Positions 35,660 to 47,366 of a DNA stretch of 64,000 nucleotides are shown in pieces. Numbering within the stretch: the first letter of the stretch is position 1; every line of letters begins with the position of its first letter. The notes below the pieces were generated by a model. That model worked only from the letters and a program-made list of their open reading frames with translations. It made no database searches and was not told the origin of the DNA. Both the position numbers and the translations under genes were made by a program. This DNA comes from Trissonchulus latispiculum (lineage: Eukaryota; Nematoda; Enoplea; Enoplida; Ironidae), in contig JASAND010022252.1 in NCBI GenBank assembly GCA_030248195.1, positions 30,741 through 94,740 on the forward strand. The letters are read 5' to 3'.

Positions 35660-36288
35660 TTGGCTCAGACATTTTCTGCTGCTCTGTTGAAGCCCTTCGT
35701 GCTTCGCCAAGAACGAATAGATAGTGATGTCGAGTTCATATCCCAGGAATCTTCAAACGAGACCAGACATTTTCAGCCAGCAGATAGTCAGTGGCAGAAG
35801 CGAGCAGCGCTCAGATTCAATATTCCTATTGTGAAGCATCATGCTGCTATTAAGCCGACTACTTTACGCCCGCCAAAAGAAATTAAGCCTATTCGCGCAG
35901 ATGGTAACTGCTACTTCCGAGCTGTTAGCTACTGGGTTTCAGGATCAGAAAAGTATCACGAAACTGTTCGAGAAGTCCTTACGCAAGCTATGGCAAAAGA
36001 TCTGCATCAGCAAATATCTGGGTACCTGGCTGAAGAAGTGGCGCAATACCTATCTCGGTCCTAAATGGCAGCTAAGGGGGTTTGGGCTACTGAGGTAGAA
36101 ATCTTTGCTACCGCTTGTCTATTGCAGACCCCAATCTATCTTTACAGTGAAGGTGCATCCACTGCCAAGCAGAAATTTTGGCACCTTCACGACCCGACCC
36201 GCTTGAAAGTTTCAGCGAATCCAGATGGAAAGTGCCTATATTTGGATACCCTGGACGCGACCACTTTAACGTTGTGACTGCAGTTTGA
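35660..36288 (+). pseudogene. OTU-family cysteine protease, broken frame
   Basis: OTU proteases cleave ubiquitin or related chains using a Cys-His pair. About 75 residues into this frame comes IRADGNCYFRAVSYW, which carries the Asp and catalytic Cys of the OTU N-terminal motif. MAAKGVWATEVEIFA and PIYLYSEG follow in the family's order. One in-frame TAA (36,062-36,064) lies between them. The family's catalytic His motif appears as DHFNVV (about 36,259-36,276), but in another frame than the rest. One missing base in the CCC run at 36,249-36,251 would explain this. No in-frame ATG precedes the domain, and a stop lies 15 bp upstream, so the N-terminus is absent or in another exon. It is intronless and surrounded by repeats, like the OTU frames often carried by invertebrate transposons. 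It could be a pseudogene or a live gene with assembly errors. Confidence 0.8.
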
Positions 36289-36524
36289 TTACGTGGCAAC
36301 GAGCTTAGTAGACCTTGTATATAAATATATGTCATGAAAATATCTTTTGTTAAAGTATGCTGATCTCTATGTTTTATTTAATAAGATCGTGCTCTAATCT
36401 GTTCCGCTACATGTTTACCCCTGCTTAGAATAAACGGTCGTGGATGGAAATACAAAGATATTAAAATATAATAAAGGAAATGCTAGAAACAGATAGGTTT
36501 AGCTTAGTTTTTAATTTTTTTAAT
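36289..36524. other. Interval without recognised feature
   Basis: AT-rich sequence after the OTU frame, with ATATTAAAATATAATAAAGG near 36,455. Nothing else seen. Confidence 0.35.
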
Positions 36525-36850
36525 TTTCTGGGGACAACTAGGCTGATGTTTAGGAGGGGAAGTGCAGACTAGGCTGAATTTTTCAGGGACGAAATCCCAG
36601 CCTAAGCTTTTCCTGGGGGAAAGGTCAGCCTAGGCTAATTTTTACTGGGAGAGGAATCATCCTAGGCTAATTTTTCCTGGGGGAGGAATCATCCTAGGCT
36701 AATTTTTCCTGGGGGAGGAATGATCCTAGGCTGATTTTTCCGGGGGGAAAAGCAAAAGCGGAAAAAATTAGCCTAGGCTTATTTTTCCGGGAGGAAAATT
36801 AACCTAGGCCCATTTTTCCGGGGGGAAAAATCAGCCGGGGAAAAATTAGA
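36525..36850 (+). repeat. Tandem array, ~33-bp unit containing CCTAGGCTAATTTTTCC
   Basis: About nine units share the palindrome CCTAGG and a TTTTTCC(T/G)GGGG(G)A block. Unit length varies from about 30 to 36 bp, and the last units drift to CCTAGGCCCATTTTTCCGG. It resembles the short-repeat arrays near the ends of the hAT-like MITEs, but I found no TIR or duplication here. Confidence 0.75.
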
Positions 36851-37269
36851 CTGTGACACCGGCTGGCTACTAGGCATTCATAAAATGGGCATTTGGAAGC
36901 TGTATCGATTGAGTATAAATAAGCCAAATTTGGCCTTAACATGTGATAGTAATTTTGAAAAAACTGATTTCCTCAAAAATGGTCATTTTTTGACCCTAAA
37001 AACAGTTTTTTGCTTACACCGACTTAACTACTGAAGACAGCTCAAAAGTTGTAAGAGCAAGAATGTTCGTTTTCGTGTCCTCTTTCCAGCCATAGCAACC
37101 AATCCAGTGTCTTGACTACTTATTGGGAGTCTAAGGCGAAAAACCAAAACTTTTTATCTTTTGACCTAAAAATACGGGACTGGTCCCAGAATGTTAAAGA
37201 GCACGGAAATAGGTTATTTCGTAAGTTTTAGCCATTTACGTAAAGGATTAAAGCCGTATGAGTCAAAAA
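36851..37269. other. Interval without recognised feature
   Basis: AT-rich, no frame or repeat link identified. Confidence 0.3.
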
Positions 37270-37900
37270 TACCCGAAAGGAAACCAGTACCTTAAACTTA
37301 GCAGGACGCAAGGTTTATACAAATCCGAAAACCAAAAACCCTGGTTGGAGCAAACAGCAGACTCTTTCTGCTCCACTCTGTGTTGGTAACTACGTAGAAT
37401 TGAGGAGTGTCTATGGCAGCGCAGCTGGGGAGGTGTAACGCGTTCTCTGCGAGAAAGTCCGGACTCGAGTTTAGGGTCCACTGACTTTGTGGAATATTTG
37501 ATCTGAATTTGTCCTCTCGTTGATCGCCTGGAGTTTTTCGTGCCAGCGTTTTACGGCAGCCTCAGCCATGGCGAACTCAATGGTGCAGTCCGTTTGGTCC
37601 TGTTCAGTTGTAGTTTGATCAGCTAGATCGTTTCCTTTGATTCCCATATGGTTGGGTGCCCACTGAAAAGTCAGGTGGTTGCCAGCATCACTTAGGAATT
37701 TGATGGGATTCCATATCTTTATGGCAATTGTTAGTTCTTGGAGCTGAGCTGCCCAACAACGAACCGGGAGTCGGAACATATGCGAATTTCTTGCCGTTGG
37801 GGCTTTCGCCGATCTTTACTCTCTTCATCCCCTGGATGTCATGGATCATCAATATGCAAAGACGTGTGCTGAAATGCTGCTGTCTGCAGAATTTGCCCAT
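37270..37900 (-). pseudogene. Non-LTR retrotransposon C-terminal fragment (RNase H and tail)
   Basis: Read on the minus strand, ICSDSRFVVGQLSS (about 37,775-37,730) and FQWAPNHMGIKGNDLAD (about 37,670-37,620) are the later motifs of a retroelement RNase H. They are followed by LSRRERVTPPQLRC and ILRSYQHRVEQKESAVC, the conserved C-terminal region after RNase H in I/R1/ingi-type elements. The pieces occupy different frames, and no reverse transcriptase domain precedes them. It is therefore a truncated, decayed copy with no role in expression of its neighbours, although it lies downstream of the stonin gene in the same orientation. Confidence 0.75.
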
Positions 37901-38772
37901 TTTTAAGAATTTTTGGTTTAAAATTTACAAATTTTCCGGCTTCACCGGAAGTTTTTATTCCAACATTGTCTACTTTTAGTGCTGAAAACGGAATTTTTGA
38001 GCACGTCTTACTTTAACTTAGCAGCAGATGTAGGAAGCAGACTAATTGTTATGCCTTTTAAATTTAGATTTTAGACCACTTTGGCTTTGACTTTGACGTA
38101 GTTGTTAATCTTTTTGCAAATTTGTGGACTGTAACAGATCTACATGTTCAAACGTTGCATACTATTTCCTATTGTATTCTTGTTAGATCACTGGAGAGCA
38201 TTAATTTCGTTATCAGTTGCATACAAAATCGGTTGCAGCTGCAGTTATCAGTTGCATACAAGTTGCATACAATTATCCGATAACACGGTCTTCAGTTGGC
38301 TCTGCGATAAAACGGGTTTGAGATTCGTGTTCATCGGTCCCAAAATACGTATTTGCAATTTTTCAACAAAATAAGCGACAAAAAGCTTTCGTTTCCCGTT
38401 GTTGTCTCTGGGGTATCGAGGAAATTCTAATTTCGCCAGAACTAAAAATTACACCCCATAACGGCACTATTCCAACTATAAATGTATCACCTGGATTATT
38501 ATTGTGCCCTTGTAATTGGGGCATTTTTAAAGGTTGATCCTATCGTTTCGTACAGGATACCAATTGAATTAACAGATGTCTATAATGGTATACATACAAC
38601 TTGTTTTAAATGTTTTCAAATATCCGAAACGATCAGGGTCTATTATTCTTCATTTTTGAACAATAATACTATTGTGTTTGATAAATACATATATGTTTAA
38701 TATCAAGACGCAATGAACACATTATACCAACTAACTAGAACCAAACGTCATTGTAGGAAGAAGAGGGGTATA
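37901..38772. other. 3' flank of the stonin gene
   Basis: Reading the minus strand, an ATTAAA hexamer occurs at 38,696-38,701, about 70 bp after the stonin stop, and could serve as its polyadenylation signal. The remaining sequence is AT-rich with no frame recognised. The segment TTTTCCGGCTTCACCGGAAG (37,933-37,952) is a hairpin that recurs at 3,878-3,896. Confidence 0.45.
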
Positions 38773-41700
38773 CTAAAATTCGTAGCCAGTCATATCAATT
38801 TGTATTAAAGGAAACTTATGATGCGAATCAACTTTCGGTTCTTCGGAGTCACTGCTGCTGAAAGAGGTATTAGCTTTCATTTCATTAAATAGCTGTTCCT
38901 CCGGTAATTCAGTTTGTGAAAAGTCAGCACCGCTTCTTGCTGTCTGTGGCTGCGTGATTGTGTAGCTGAAAATATGAAGATGTTTAGAAAACGCAGTTTC
39001 ATTTTTATCGAAGAATGCATTAAAACATGTTGAAGGCACCTTCTTTTGAATTTGTTGATACTTTAACTTAATAGTGATAGCGACAAAACTCAAAAGATTA
39101 AATTAAATTAATTATTTAAATTAATCATGATTAAACTATTGTAATATCGAGATACATAACGTTAAGGTACACTATAAGGTACACTAAATACTCAAACTTC
39201 ACTAACCCTTCATATGGTACATCTTTGCTTCCGAAAGACGTCTGGTGTTTGACAGCTTGTTTTTGAGTAGTTTCTGGATCAATTACTGTCGGGTCGAGAA
39301 TAGCGTCAATGTCATGAAGTTCTGCTACTTCCACGTAATCAATTTCTGTCTGAAAAATATTTGCTTTTAAAGATTATGATTATAATTTAAGGATGCTTCA
39401 GAGCTAGTCATTGATAGCTCCTGCTGTGAATCTGGTGTGGTCACTGATTACGCTTACCTAAGGAGCGCAGAGAGTATATTTTCTGTTTTTAAGATCTATA
39501 CCAAACCGCATTTGAAAATTTAATCTAATTTATTTTCGAAGTTATTTCGCCTTTTGCAGTTTTTATATTATGTAGAGAGAGTTAGCTACAGATGTGGAAT
39601 GCGGCACTTAACGCCATTGGGTAAAATACATAAAGCTTCACACAACAGTATACTCTGTCTTATCCTTTTCTTTATGTGTAAACGTTTTGAATTCACTGCA
39701 ATTTTTTGCAAAATGCAAAGTAATTCTATGCTAAAGTTTGTCCTACACAATTCAATACTGTCACCAACTACGTGTTAGTAAAATGAGAGGAAAAATGCAA
39801 TTTTCACAAAAGTTTTCCGCGTTCATAGAGTAAAACTCGAGGCGTAACAATAAGCTTTCGCATGCGCCAGAGGAAATATCTGGCATCTGTCTAATCTTCA
39901 TTTCATGTCACGGTAATATTTGCGAACTGTGATCTGTAGGAATTAAACTTAACAATAACTAAAGTCACTTCACATAACTAAGTTACTTTACACAATTAAT
40001 TAACATAATTAGAAAATTTACTAATTTTGGAGGTATGCTATAGTTGTCAATATTAGCACAAAAGATTAAAACCTAAAAAAACCGGTGAAAATGTTTTATA
40101 GACATATATGAATAATTGCTGGTTCCAACTTGTGTCTTAATTCTTAGAGGTACAGTTTCAATGCCGCCTGAGCTAGGTACTGTAGTGGATCGTCATCATT
40201 TTTGTAGTGCATGTTCCTATTCGCTAGACGCTAACGAGTGAACATGACAGAATGTTACCTTCTATCAAGAGTACATAATAACTAAGAGTGTGACAAGTGC
40301 AGCACTCTTAGCTATCAGGCTGGGGTCATCATCTGCACGATAACGGCCTACACCCCCCCCCCCACAAATCAGACCCCAGTGACCCACCACAAAACAGACC
40401 CTAGTCAACCACCTCCCCCCCCCACAAAACAGACCCAAGTGGATTTGACCCTCCCCCCACAAATCAGACCCTAGTGAAATGACCCCCTCCACAAATCGGA
40501 CCCTAGTGAAATCCACTAGGGTCTGCTTTGTGGGGGGTGGTTGACTAGGGTCTGTTTTGTGAGGGGGGTCACTGGGGTCTGATTTGTGGGGGGTAGGCCG
40601 TTATCGTGCAGATGATGTCTCCAGCCTGATAGCTAAGAGTGCTGCGCTTGTCACACTCTTAGTTATTATGTACTCTTGCTTCTATCAAAACATTGTCAAC
40701 CTTCCTTGTTACCGGTATCGTTATGCCTTACCTTGAACTGATACTTCGCAACGTATCTGACAAACTTTTCCACACTATCGGGATCTTCATGGGACTCAAC
40801 GGAGATTGATCGTACGACTGTGTGGCTTACTGTCGCCAGTGGCATTGTAAATTCTACTTCACATGTAGGAATAAATTCTTCTGGCATCAAGTCAAAGGAA
40901 CTGAGCTGGAATCGACAGCGAAGAATATGATTCTTGTATGCTCCTGCAAATGAATTCAACAAATAACTATGATATTCCGATCAAATTTAGACCGGTCTCT
41001 ATGGTACTTAGTTGAAAAATAAATTATAGGTTTGGAATAACTCAATCTTAGCTGACATTGTTGAATACAACTTTTTTGCTATTTGCTTCAACTGACGTTA
41101 ATTGTTTATCCTAGTAGTAGTTACATTAGTGCCTTGATAGTGAACATTTACTTAATTATTCACCATGATGTTTTTCAGGAAGTCTTGGTATCCTCCAAAC
41201 TAAAGATCTAAAAAGATGTTCATATTTGGCCTCGCCAGTTGCCACTTCAATGAGACAAGTTTCGCTGTGCTGGACGATTCCAATGAGTCTGTCTCTGAAG
41301 TTCTAAAAAGAAGGCTGTTCATGCGTTACGTAATTGTACTAATTTATTCACAACAATTAATCATCGTTTTCTTCAATTGTTAGTTTGGGACGAATTCTGA
41401 TACATTTACTTACCAGCTATTGACTGCTATTTAAATACAATTTTTGCTACTGTGGTATAAAAATTTGGAGATAACATATTAGTTTGTTAAAAATGTTGGC
41501 TGAAGCTTTAATTTTCGAAATGCCGAAGATTAAAATCTTGAACAGTTAATATCAATTACTTTCATTTTTCCAGGTTTACGCGTTTTCGAATGAACGGACC
41601 CAATTCCCCAGTGCTTTTCTTCACGAAACAAATAGATCCAAGCTTCGGGAATGGGAAATCGCACTTGTATGTCTTCGCAAGGCACCTGCCTGTTTTTCCT

Positions 41701-44700
41701 GCTTTTGTATCCAGTCACCAAACACTCAATTCTTATTTCAATCTGCAACATGAAAACGGCGTGATGTGTGTAATTTGAGTCCGGTTAAAAATTACTCTAC
41801 AGATCCTAATCTCTCTATAATGTACTGATAGGAAGCTCTTCATCACAATAATTTCGTCTATCAGCTTGATTTAGCAATAAATTAAATATTTGATATGTGA
41901 TTTGAGAATCTAAAGATTGAAACTTCTGTAACTGTTCTGCATCTGCAGTTGAAGATGGGAATCTTAAACATGTTAGATGAATAATGAAACTACAAACAAA
42001 TGTTATTTTAAAAAATTGTTCACCTGAGAACCGGCAATTTGCATTATTGCTTTGACGATTATAGGCAATTCCTTCGTTTTTGGAGGTCGAACCCGAAATC
42101 TCATCATTTCAAAAAAGCACGCATCCAGTGGAACCATCTTAATAGAGTGTTCGGACTGAAACGCTCCATTGTCCACCACAGCATGGATTTCAACCATTTC
42201 ATAGCGAATCCATTGGTCTGTATACATGGGCAATATGTCCTTTCTGCGAACCACCTCCTTCCCTTCTCTTCTTCGATCGTTCAAACCGATTTCTAGAGTA
42301 GCTGAGCCACTCAGAAATGCCAGACAAAATAGTCTTACGCGACCATAATGTTCAGTAATTGATCCACTTTTGTCAACCTTGCAAAGATATTCATCATAAA
42401 CATGGATTTGCACTTCGTCCTGCTTATACGGAGGCCCTGCTGGTTCTCGGGCGGATTCGTATCGGAACAACATATCTTCTACAGCATTAACAAATGACTG
42501 CAATTCATCCTTATTCAAAGACCCAAATTTCATTATTTGCGATATCAAGGCTGCGTGCTCTAGGGGCAAGCCTAGTTTACTGAATTGTCCTTCCATAAGC
42601 TTGGGAATTTGGCCTGTTCTAACACCAACACGTTCTTTGTAGACAACATGCTGCAACTTTACAACATGAACCTTGCTGTAAGCGTCAAATTGGTTAAGCT
42701 CCACATTAGACAAACAGTAGCTGGCCTGAATGGGAATTTCCTGAAACGGCTGCTGATCATTTTGTGAATGATAAAGAAACAGAGAATTGTCACGAATTTG
42801 AACAAATTCTGACTTCCAATATCGATCACTAACTAGTTTGGCTTTCTTTTTTAAAGGATATCGAATTAAAAGTTCCCATCCAGTCTTGGCGCAGGGAACT
42901 GGAAATGGAGGTAGTGGGGAAGTATCATCTTCTTCATATAATGGACCGTCTCCGTCTGGTTCCTCTGGTGGCTAAAATAAAAGGCATATAATATGTGTAT
43001 ATCATATAATATAAGGTATATAAAATATATAATATTAGGTCAACTTAGCTTTGAGTAACTGTACCAAATTTGAGTACTTCAAAAATTCACTAAAGCTTTT
43101 AAAGACCTAATTTAAAATTTGATTCGCATAGATCATAGTCCGGAAACATGGAAATAATATGACATAAAGCTTTGACGAATCCATTTTGCTATTCGTTAGA
43201 TTTCTCGGGCGCACGCGGAGACATTAACGTAAACGTAAACGTAAACGTACGTAAAAATCAGCAGAGAAAGTGGATACAAATTACCAAAAATTGGACGACC
43301 CTACTCTAAAGAAGCATCTTCATATCAAAATGAAGCTTAATATTTTGTCTTTTTAACGGATACTATGGAATTAATTTTGTGTTTCCAGAAGTTTCTTAGC
43401 AAAGATTGTAGGAGTGTACTTTCCAGATTTTTTGTAAACTGAAAACATTTTTCGTGAGATATCGGTCCTCATGTTGGATATGTAGGGATATGTCCTTCGA
43501 TACTTGTATTCAATAGCTGGTGGCCCTTTTATTTCGTTATAGAGAAATTAATGTAGTATAGGCAGTAGCGGAAGACGCTACTGCCCTTTCCTCTAATTTC
43601 CGTTTATGAAACATTTCGTTAATTTCCTTCCAAAATCCTCCCTGCCAGTTCGAACAAAGTAGGGCCGTTAGGTTCTTTTTTGGCGCGATGTAGGTCATTT
43701 TGCCCAGTGGGGCGAAGTTACGTTTCGGACGTAGGATTATTTTATTTTATGACTCATTCCCTTTTCCTCTCTCTCTATGTATATGGTCAAAAGGTACCGT
43801 CAGGTATATAGTTGCTTATGTATATGGGTTACTGTATGTGAATGTGGATGCGCATGGTCCATAGGCCCTAGCAGGATTGATGGTAGCGTGAATGTGACCT
43901 GGGTGTTGGGGGCGAAGCCTATTTACCCATTTTGTCCCTTTGTGAGATTTTCTCCAGTTTCTCGCCGATAAATTTCAAATGTACGTCCGAAACTGGCTTG
44001 AGAATAGGCTCGATCACGAAGCTGAGGTAGATCCCGTCCTTTTGTCGTCCCTAGGGCGCCCGTTTTAGTAGCTGGGTAGCCTGCCGTACTTGAGTCTTCC
44101 TACGAATCCTACGAAACGCATATTATATGACCCAAAACTCAGGGTGGTTTAGTGGCTATTTTCCGTTCTTCTCCATATTATAATCTCTCAAAAAGCACAA
44201 TACTTTACCAAATTAGACTTCAATATTCCCCCATTTTCATTCCCTCCCAGAACTTATTTTCAACTTATATTTGTTACTTATTTTGTATTTTTCTAATTTT
44301 CGACTATATCAAACAACTGCGGTTTTTCCCATCTTAAAGTTTTTCTGGTTTTCCCCAAATTCCCTTGCCACTAGTGGGACTCGTGCAATAAGCCTTGGGT
44401 AGATGTAGTATAGGCAGTAGCGGAAGACGCTTCTACCTCTCCTCTTTCCTTTTATGAAACATTTCGTAAATTTCATACCAAAATCCTAAATTTCCCTTTA
44501 AAAACTTGTTTAAAAACCTAATTTTGTTATTTGTCCATTTACTGGAATGCCTGGTAGGCCTATTAGTGATGTATTTTTGGATGCGAAAATGTGTATTTTG
44601 CAAGGTGGTTCTATCTTTATGATTAACTTTCGTGAACATATCAAAATTATTAATTTCCTTTAATAACGGCAAAGGCAACACTACATGGAAACTGTTTTGT

Positions 44701-47366
44701 ATTTGGGTTGCCGGAGATCGAGCACGAAAATTAACTTATATCAGTCCCTGTTTGTATTTCGCAATGCACTCCTCCACTAAAAATTATTAGTCACGCCACC
44801 TTCAGTTCTTCGTCACGCCAACCGTCGTTTTCATTGTCACGTACGGCGGTTTCTTCAAATTTTGGGTATCCGATTTTCTCTTTCTCGACCTTACCTTGGG
44901 GTTCGCCCGAATTTTTCTAACTCCCTTTTTTGCTTCTTACCTATTAACCTCTTTTTTGTTAACTCCCTTCCCATATCTGTGCTAAATTTCCGTCCTTTCT
45001 CATTGGACCCCATCTCTCCCCAACTTTGTACTTTCGTCTCCCTTCCCCAATTTTGGTCTTGTTGGTAGCCAGTAAGTTGCTATTATTTTTGTACTTCTTT
45101 TATAACTTTTGCTGCCGTAACCGTAATCTTTTATTAAATCTGCAGTTGTCTAAACTGTCATTCATTTAATTTTAACTTAGGTTTTGAGCTATTTCTAATT
45201 TTTAGATAAACGCTCCGGTGCCAGCCCGGAGTATATTTGAGTGTGTTCATCGGTCCAACCTCCCCCATTTCTGTCAGGCGCCAGACGGTCCGGAGTCTCC
45301 CAAAAATTATCGAACAGTTAAAGTTAATATTTAAGGCCGCGAAAACAGTCTGTAGTCAGGGAAATAAAAAATAGCATCAATGCCGGGAAACTAACAGAAA
45401 TGGAACAATGTATAATACAAATTTAAACATTGATTGATTAGATGAGACTACTTGAATGCGAGGGACTGTATAAGCTTACATGGAAATCGTCAAAAAAGCC
45501 TGTATCGTTCTTGTCATCTCTTTCTTTATCATTTACAGCGTCTTCTGAAGCAGAATAGAATTCTTGGCCGAACATAGCAACATCATCTGCAGCTTCCTTT
45601 GCCTCAAGTTGAGCTTTAGCTTCAGCTTTAGCTTGTGCCAAAATTTCGTCCAACGGCTTAACCTGAAAACTACTGTACTGTAGGAGACACGAAGATACAT
45701 AGTCAAATTGCATGCAAAGAAGATATTTTATCATTAAAGAGAAATTTAAAAGCAATTTAAAAGCAATTTAAAAGTCAACACTGGATTTACTCTTATATAT
45801 TTATTTAGTACTGACCGCGTTTTAAACTATTGGCTGGCTTACATTTACTTGACTGGTTCAATCTGTATAAACTGGGGGGATCATTCAAGTACATGAATAA
45901 CTGTTTTCATAGATCAGCCTATGTGAAATTTTACGTTGACCATGTACACCTGATCATACATGTTCCATGCAAGAAGACTGATGGGTTTACTTCCAGATTA
46001 GCCCTCCTCTCCGCCACACTCAAACGGTCGTTGGTCTTCTGACCTTGCTATTTTCCTCTTTACACACAATTTGGGCGAAACCTGAACAGTTGGATTGTTG
46101 CGCCGCGCCCTCCAAAAACCGCCAGCCGCACATGTGTGACCTTGAAACGTCACATTGGCAATAAGCTTCACTTATCAAACTTAAAAAAGATATTTTTATT
46201 TTTTCACCAAAATCTGCTACATATTTTGTTGTGAGACTGGACGCACGCGTCAGATCCAAAACAAGAAACCCTCATGATCACGTTATTCTTTGGTTAATGA
46301 AGCATTCCAACATTGAAGGATACATCAATAATCGGCACACATAAATAATATTAATTCTTTTTTGACTTACTTCAAAAGGATCGTATTCATCTGCTTCATC
46401 AGGGTTTTCATCCATTGAGCATAATAAATCAACCTGGGCACGAGCTGTCAGCTTGGCAGGCTGAAAAGGATCGCCAGATTCACTTTCTGCTGTGATAACA
46501 GGTCCTCTTAGACGCCCAAAAAAGTCAGAATCGGAAGTAGGAAGACGGCAATTTTCAATGTTTGTCCATTTAGGAGGTTCAAGAGCGGAGGTGTTGCTCG
46601 AAGGAGCAGAAGTGGTAGGCTCAGGCTGTTGCGGTTCCTGTGGTATTGGTTCTGAGGCTGGAAATCCGGAATCACTGGAAGTTACTGATTCAACGGGTGG
46701 GTGGGATTTGGTGTCAGCGGGCGCCGAACTTTCTTGAACTGACTGCTGTCGCTTTACTTCGTCATATGAAGGCACGCTGGCGTAGAATTCAGCTGCGGCG
46801 TCATCCCAACTGAAGGGGTCGTAGGCAGGAAGAGAAGGCTGGTTTCCAGCAGGACTCCGCTCAGGTATCGGAGGCGGGCCTCCCTTGGGAGGTGGTGGGC
46901 GTGCGGGCCTTCTAAGTGCCTTTTCTTTCTTGATTTCTTCGTCCACAATTGCAGTTATTGGCTTCCATTCTTTAGCTGGCTCTGATTCAGCTTGTTCTGC
47001 TTTGACCTCTTCGGTGGTTTCAGTGAGTGATACGTAAGGTTTTGCTGGAAGTAGTTTTGCTGTAGAGGTTTCACTAATTTCTTGCAACTTCTCCTGTGTC
47101 TTTTGCACAACTTCGCTGACTTTTTGAGTCAAACGTTGGTATTCTTCCCACTCTTCAGATCTCCCTGTTGTCCCTGTTGCTTCCTGGTCCTGGTCTGTTT
47201 CAGTCTTGGGTGACTTAAGGTCTGAAAATTTTGGCGGCGGGGGCACCCTAGGTGATTTCGGACGTTTTAGATTTGGTGCTTTAGGAGGACGAATTGGTAA
47301 AAATTTTCTGCTCCCTTTACCGTCCTCCTCCTGATCGTCTTCATTGTTCAAAAGCGAAGCATCCAT
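38773..47366 (-). CDS. ston: Stonin (stonin-2/stoned B-type endocytic adaptor), complete coding gene
   Basis: Stonins are cytosolic adaptors that sort synaptotagmin into clathrin-coated vesicles. Eight exons join in phase: 47,366-46,371; 45,662-45,480; 42,971-42,024; 41,742-41,560; 41,302-41,164; 40,943-40,732; 39,349-39,207; 38,965-38,773. All introns are GT-AG. Total coding is 2,997 nt, 998 residues plus stop, close to vertebrate stonin-2. Residues 1-393 are disordered and acidic/proline-rich, with DPF motifs near 185, 298 and 330, the type that binds the AP-2 alpha ear. Exon 3 carries the stonin homology domain (GWELLIRYPLKKK onward) and begins the mu-homology domain. Exons 4-6 hold diagnostic text: VPCEDIQVRFPIPE, FRSLVWRIPRLPEK, EVEFTMPLATVSHT. 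No NPF motif was noticed. TAG immediately precedes the ATG, so a 5'UTR intron may exist. Residues 888-998 form an acidic tail that is hard to align. Confidence 0.93.
40265..40680. mobile_element. Foldback element in stonin intron 6, 9-bp duplication
   Basis: The left arm starts AGAGTACATAATAACTAAGA and the right arm ends with its inverse. CTTCTATCA lies on both sides. Between them, TAGCTATCAGGCTGG, GATAACGGCC and several ACAAATCAGACCC/GGGTCTGATTTGT units are mirrored around 40,510. The 9-bp duplication with long TIRs would fit a Mutator-like non-autonomous element. It does not touch splice sites. Confidence 0.8.
43552..45300 (+). repeat. LTR-like repeats in stonin intron 2
   Basis: TGTAGTATAGGCAGTAGCGG occurs at 43,552 and again at 44,404, each followed by about 90 bp of similar sequence (TTTATGAAACATTTCGT). 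The first copy forms a perfect hairpin, GGCAGTAGCG-gaaga-CGCTACTGCC. The second is preceded by AAGCCTTGGGTAGA, resembling the AAGCCCTGGGGACA before the 33,817 LTR. This suggests a small LTR element or overlapping fragments, on the strand opposite the gene. The right boundary is uncertain. Confidence 0.45.

Noticed and set aside
43225..43258. ACGTAAACGTAAACGTA short tandem as a regulatory array
   Set aside because: Only about four 6-bp units within an intron; no further support.
46492..46948. Other frames over stonin exon 1
   Set aside because: Shadows of a long, well-supported coding exon on the minus strand.
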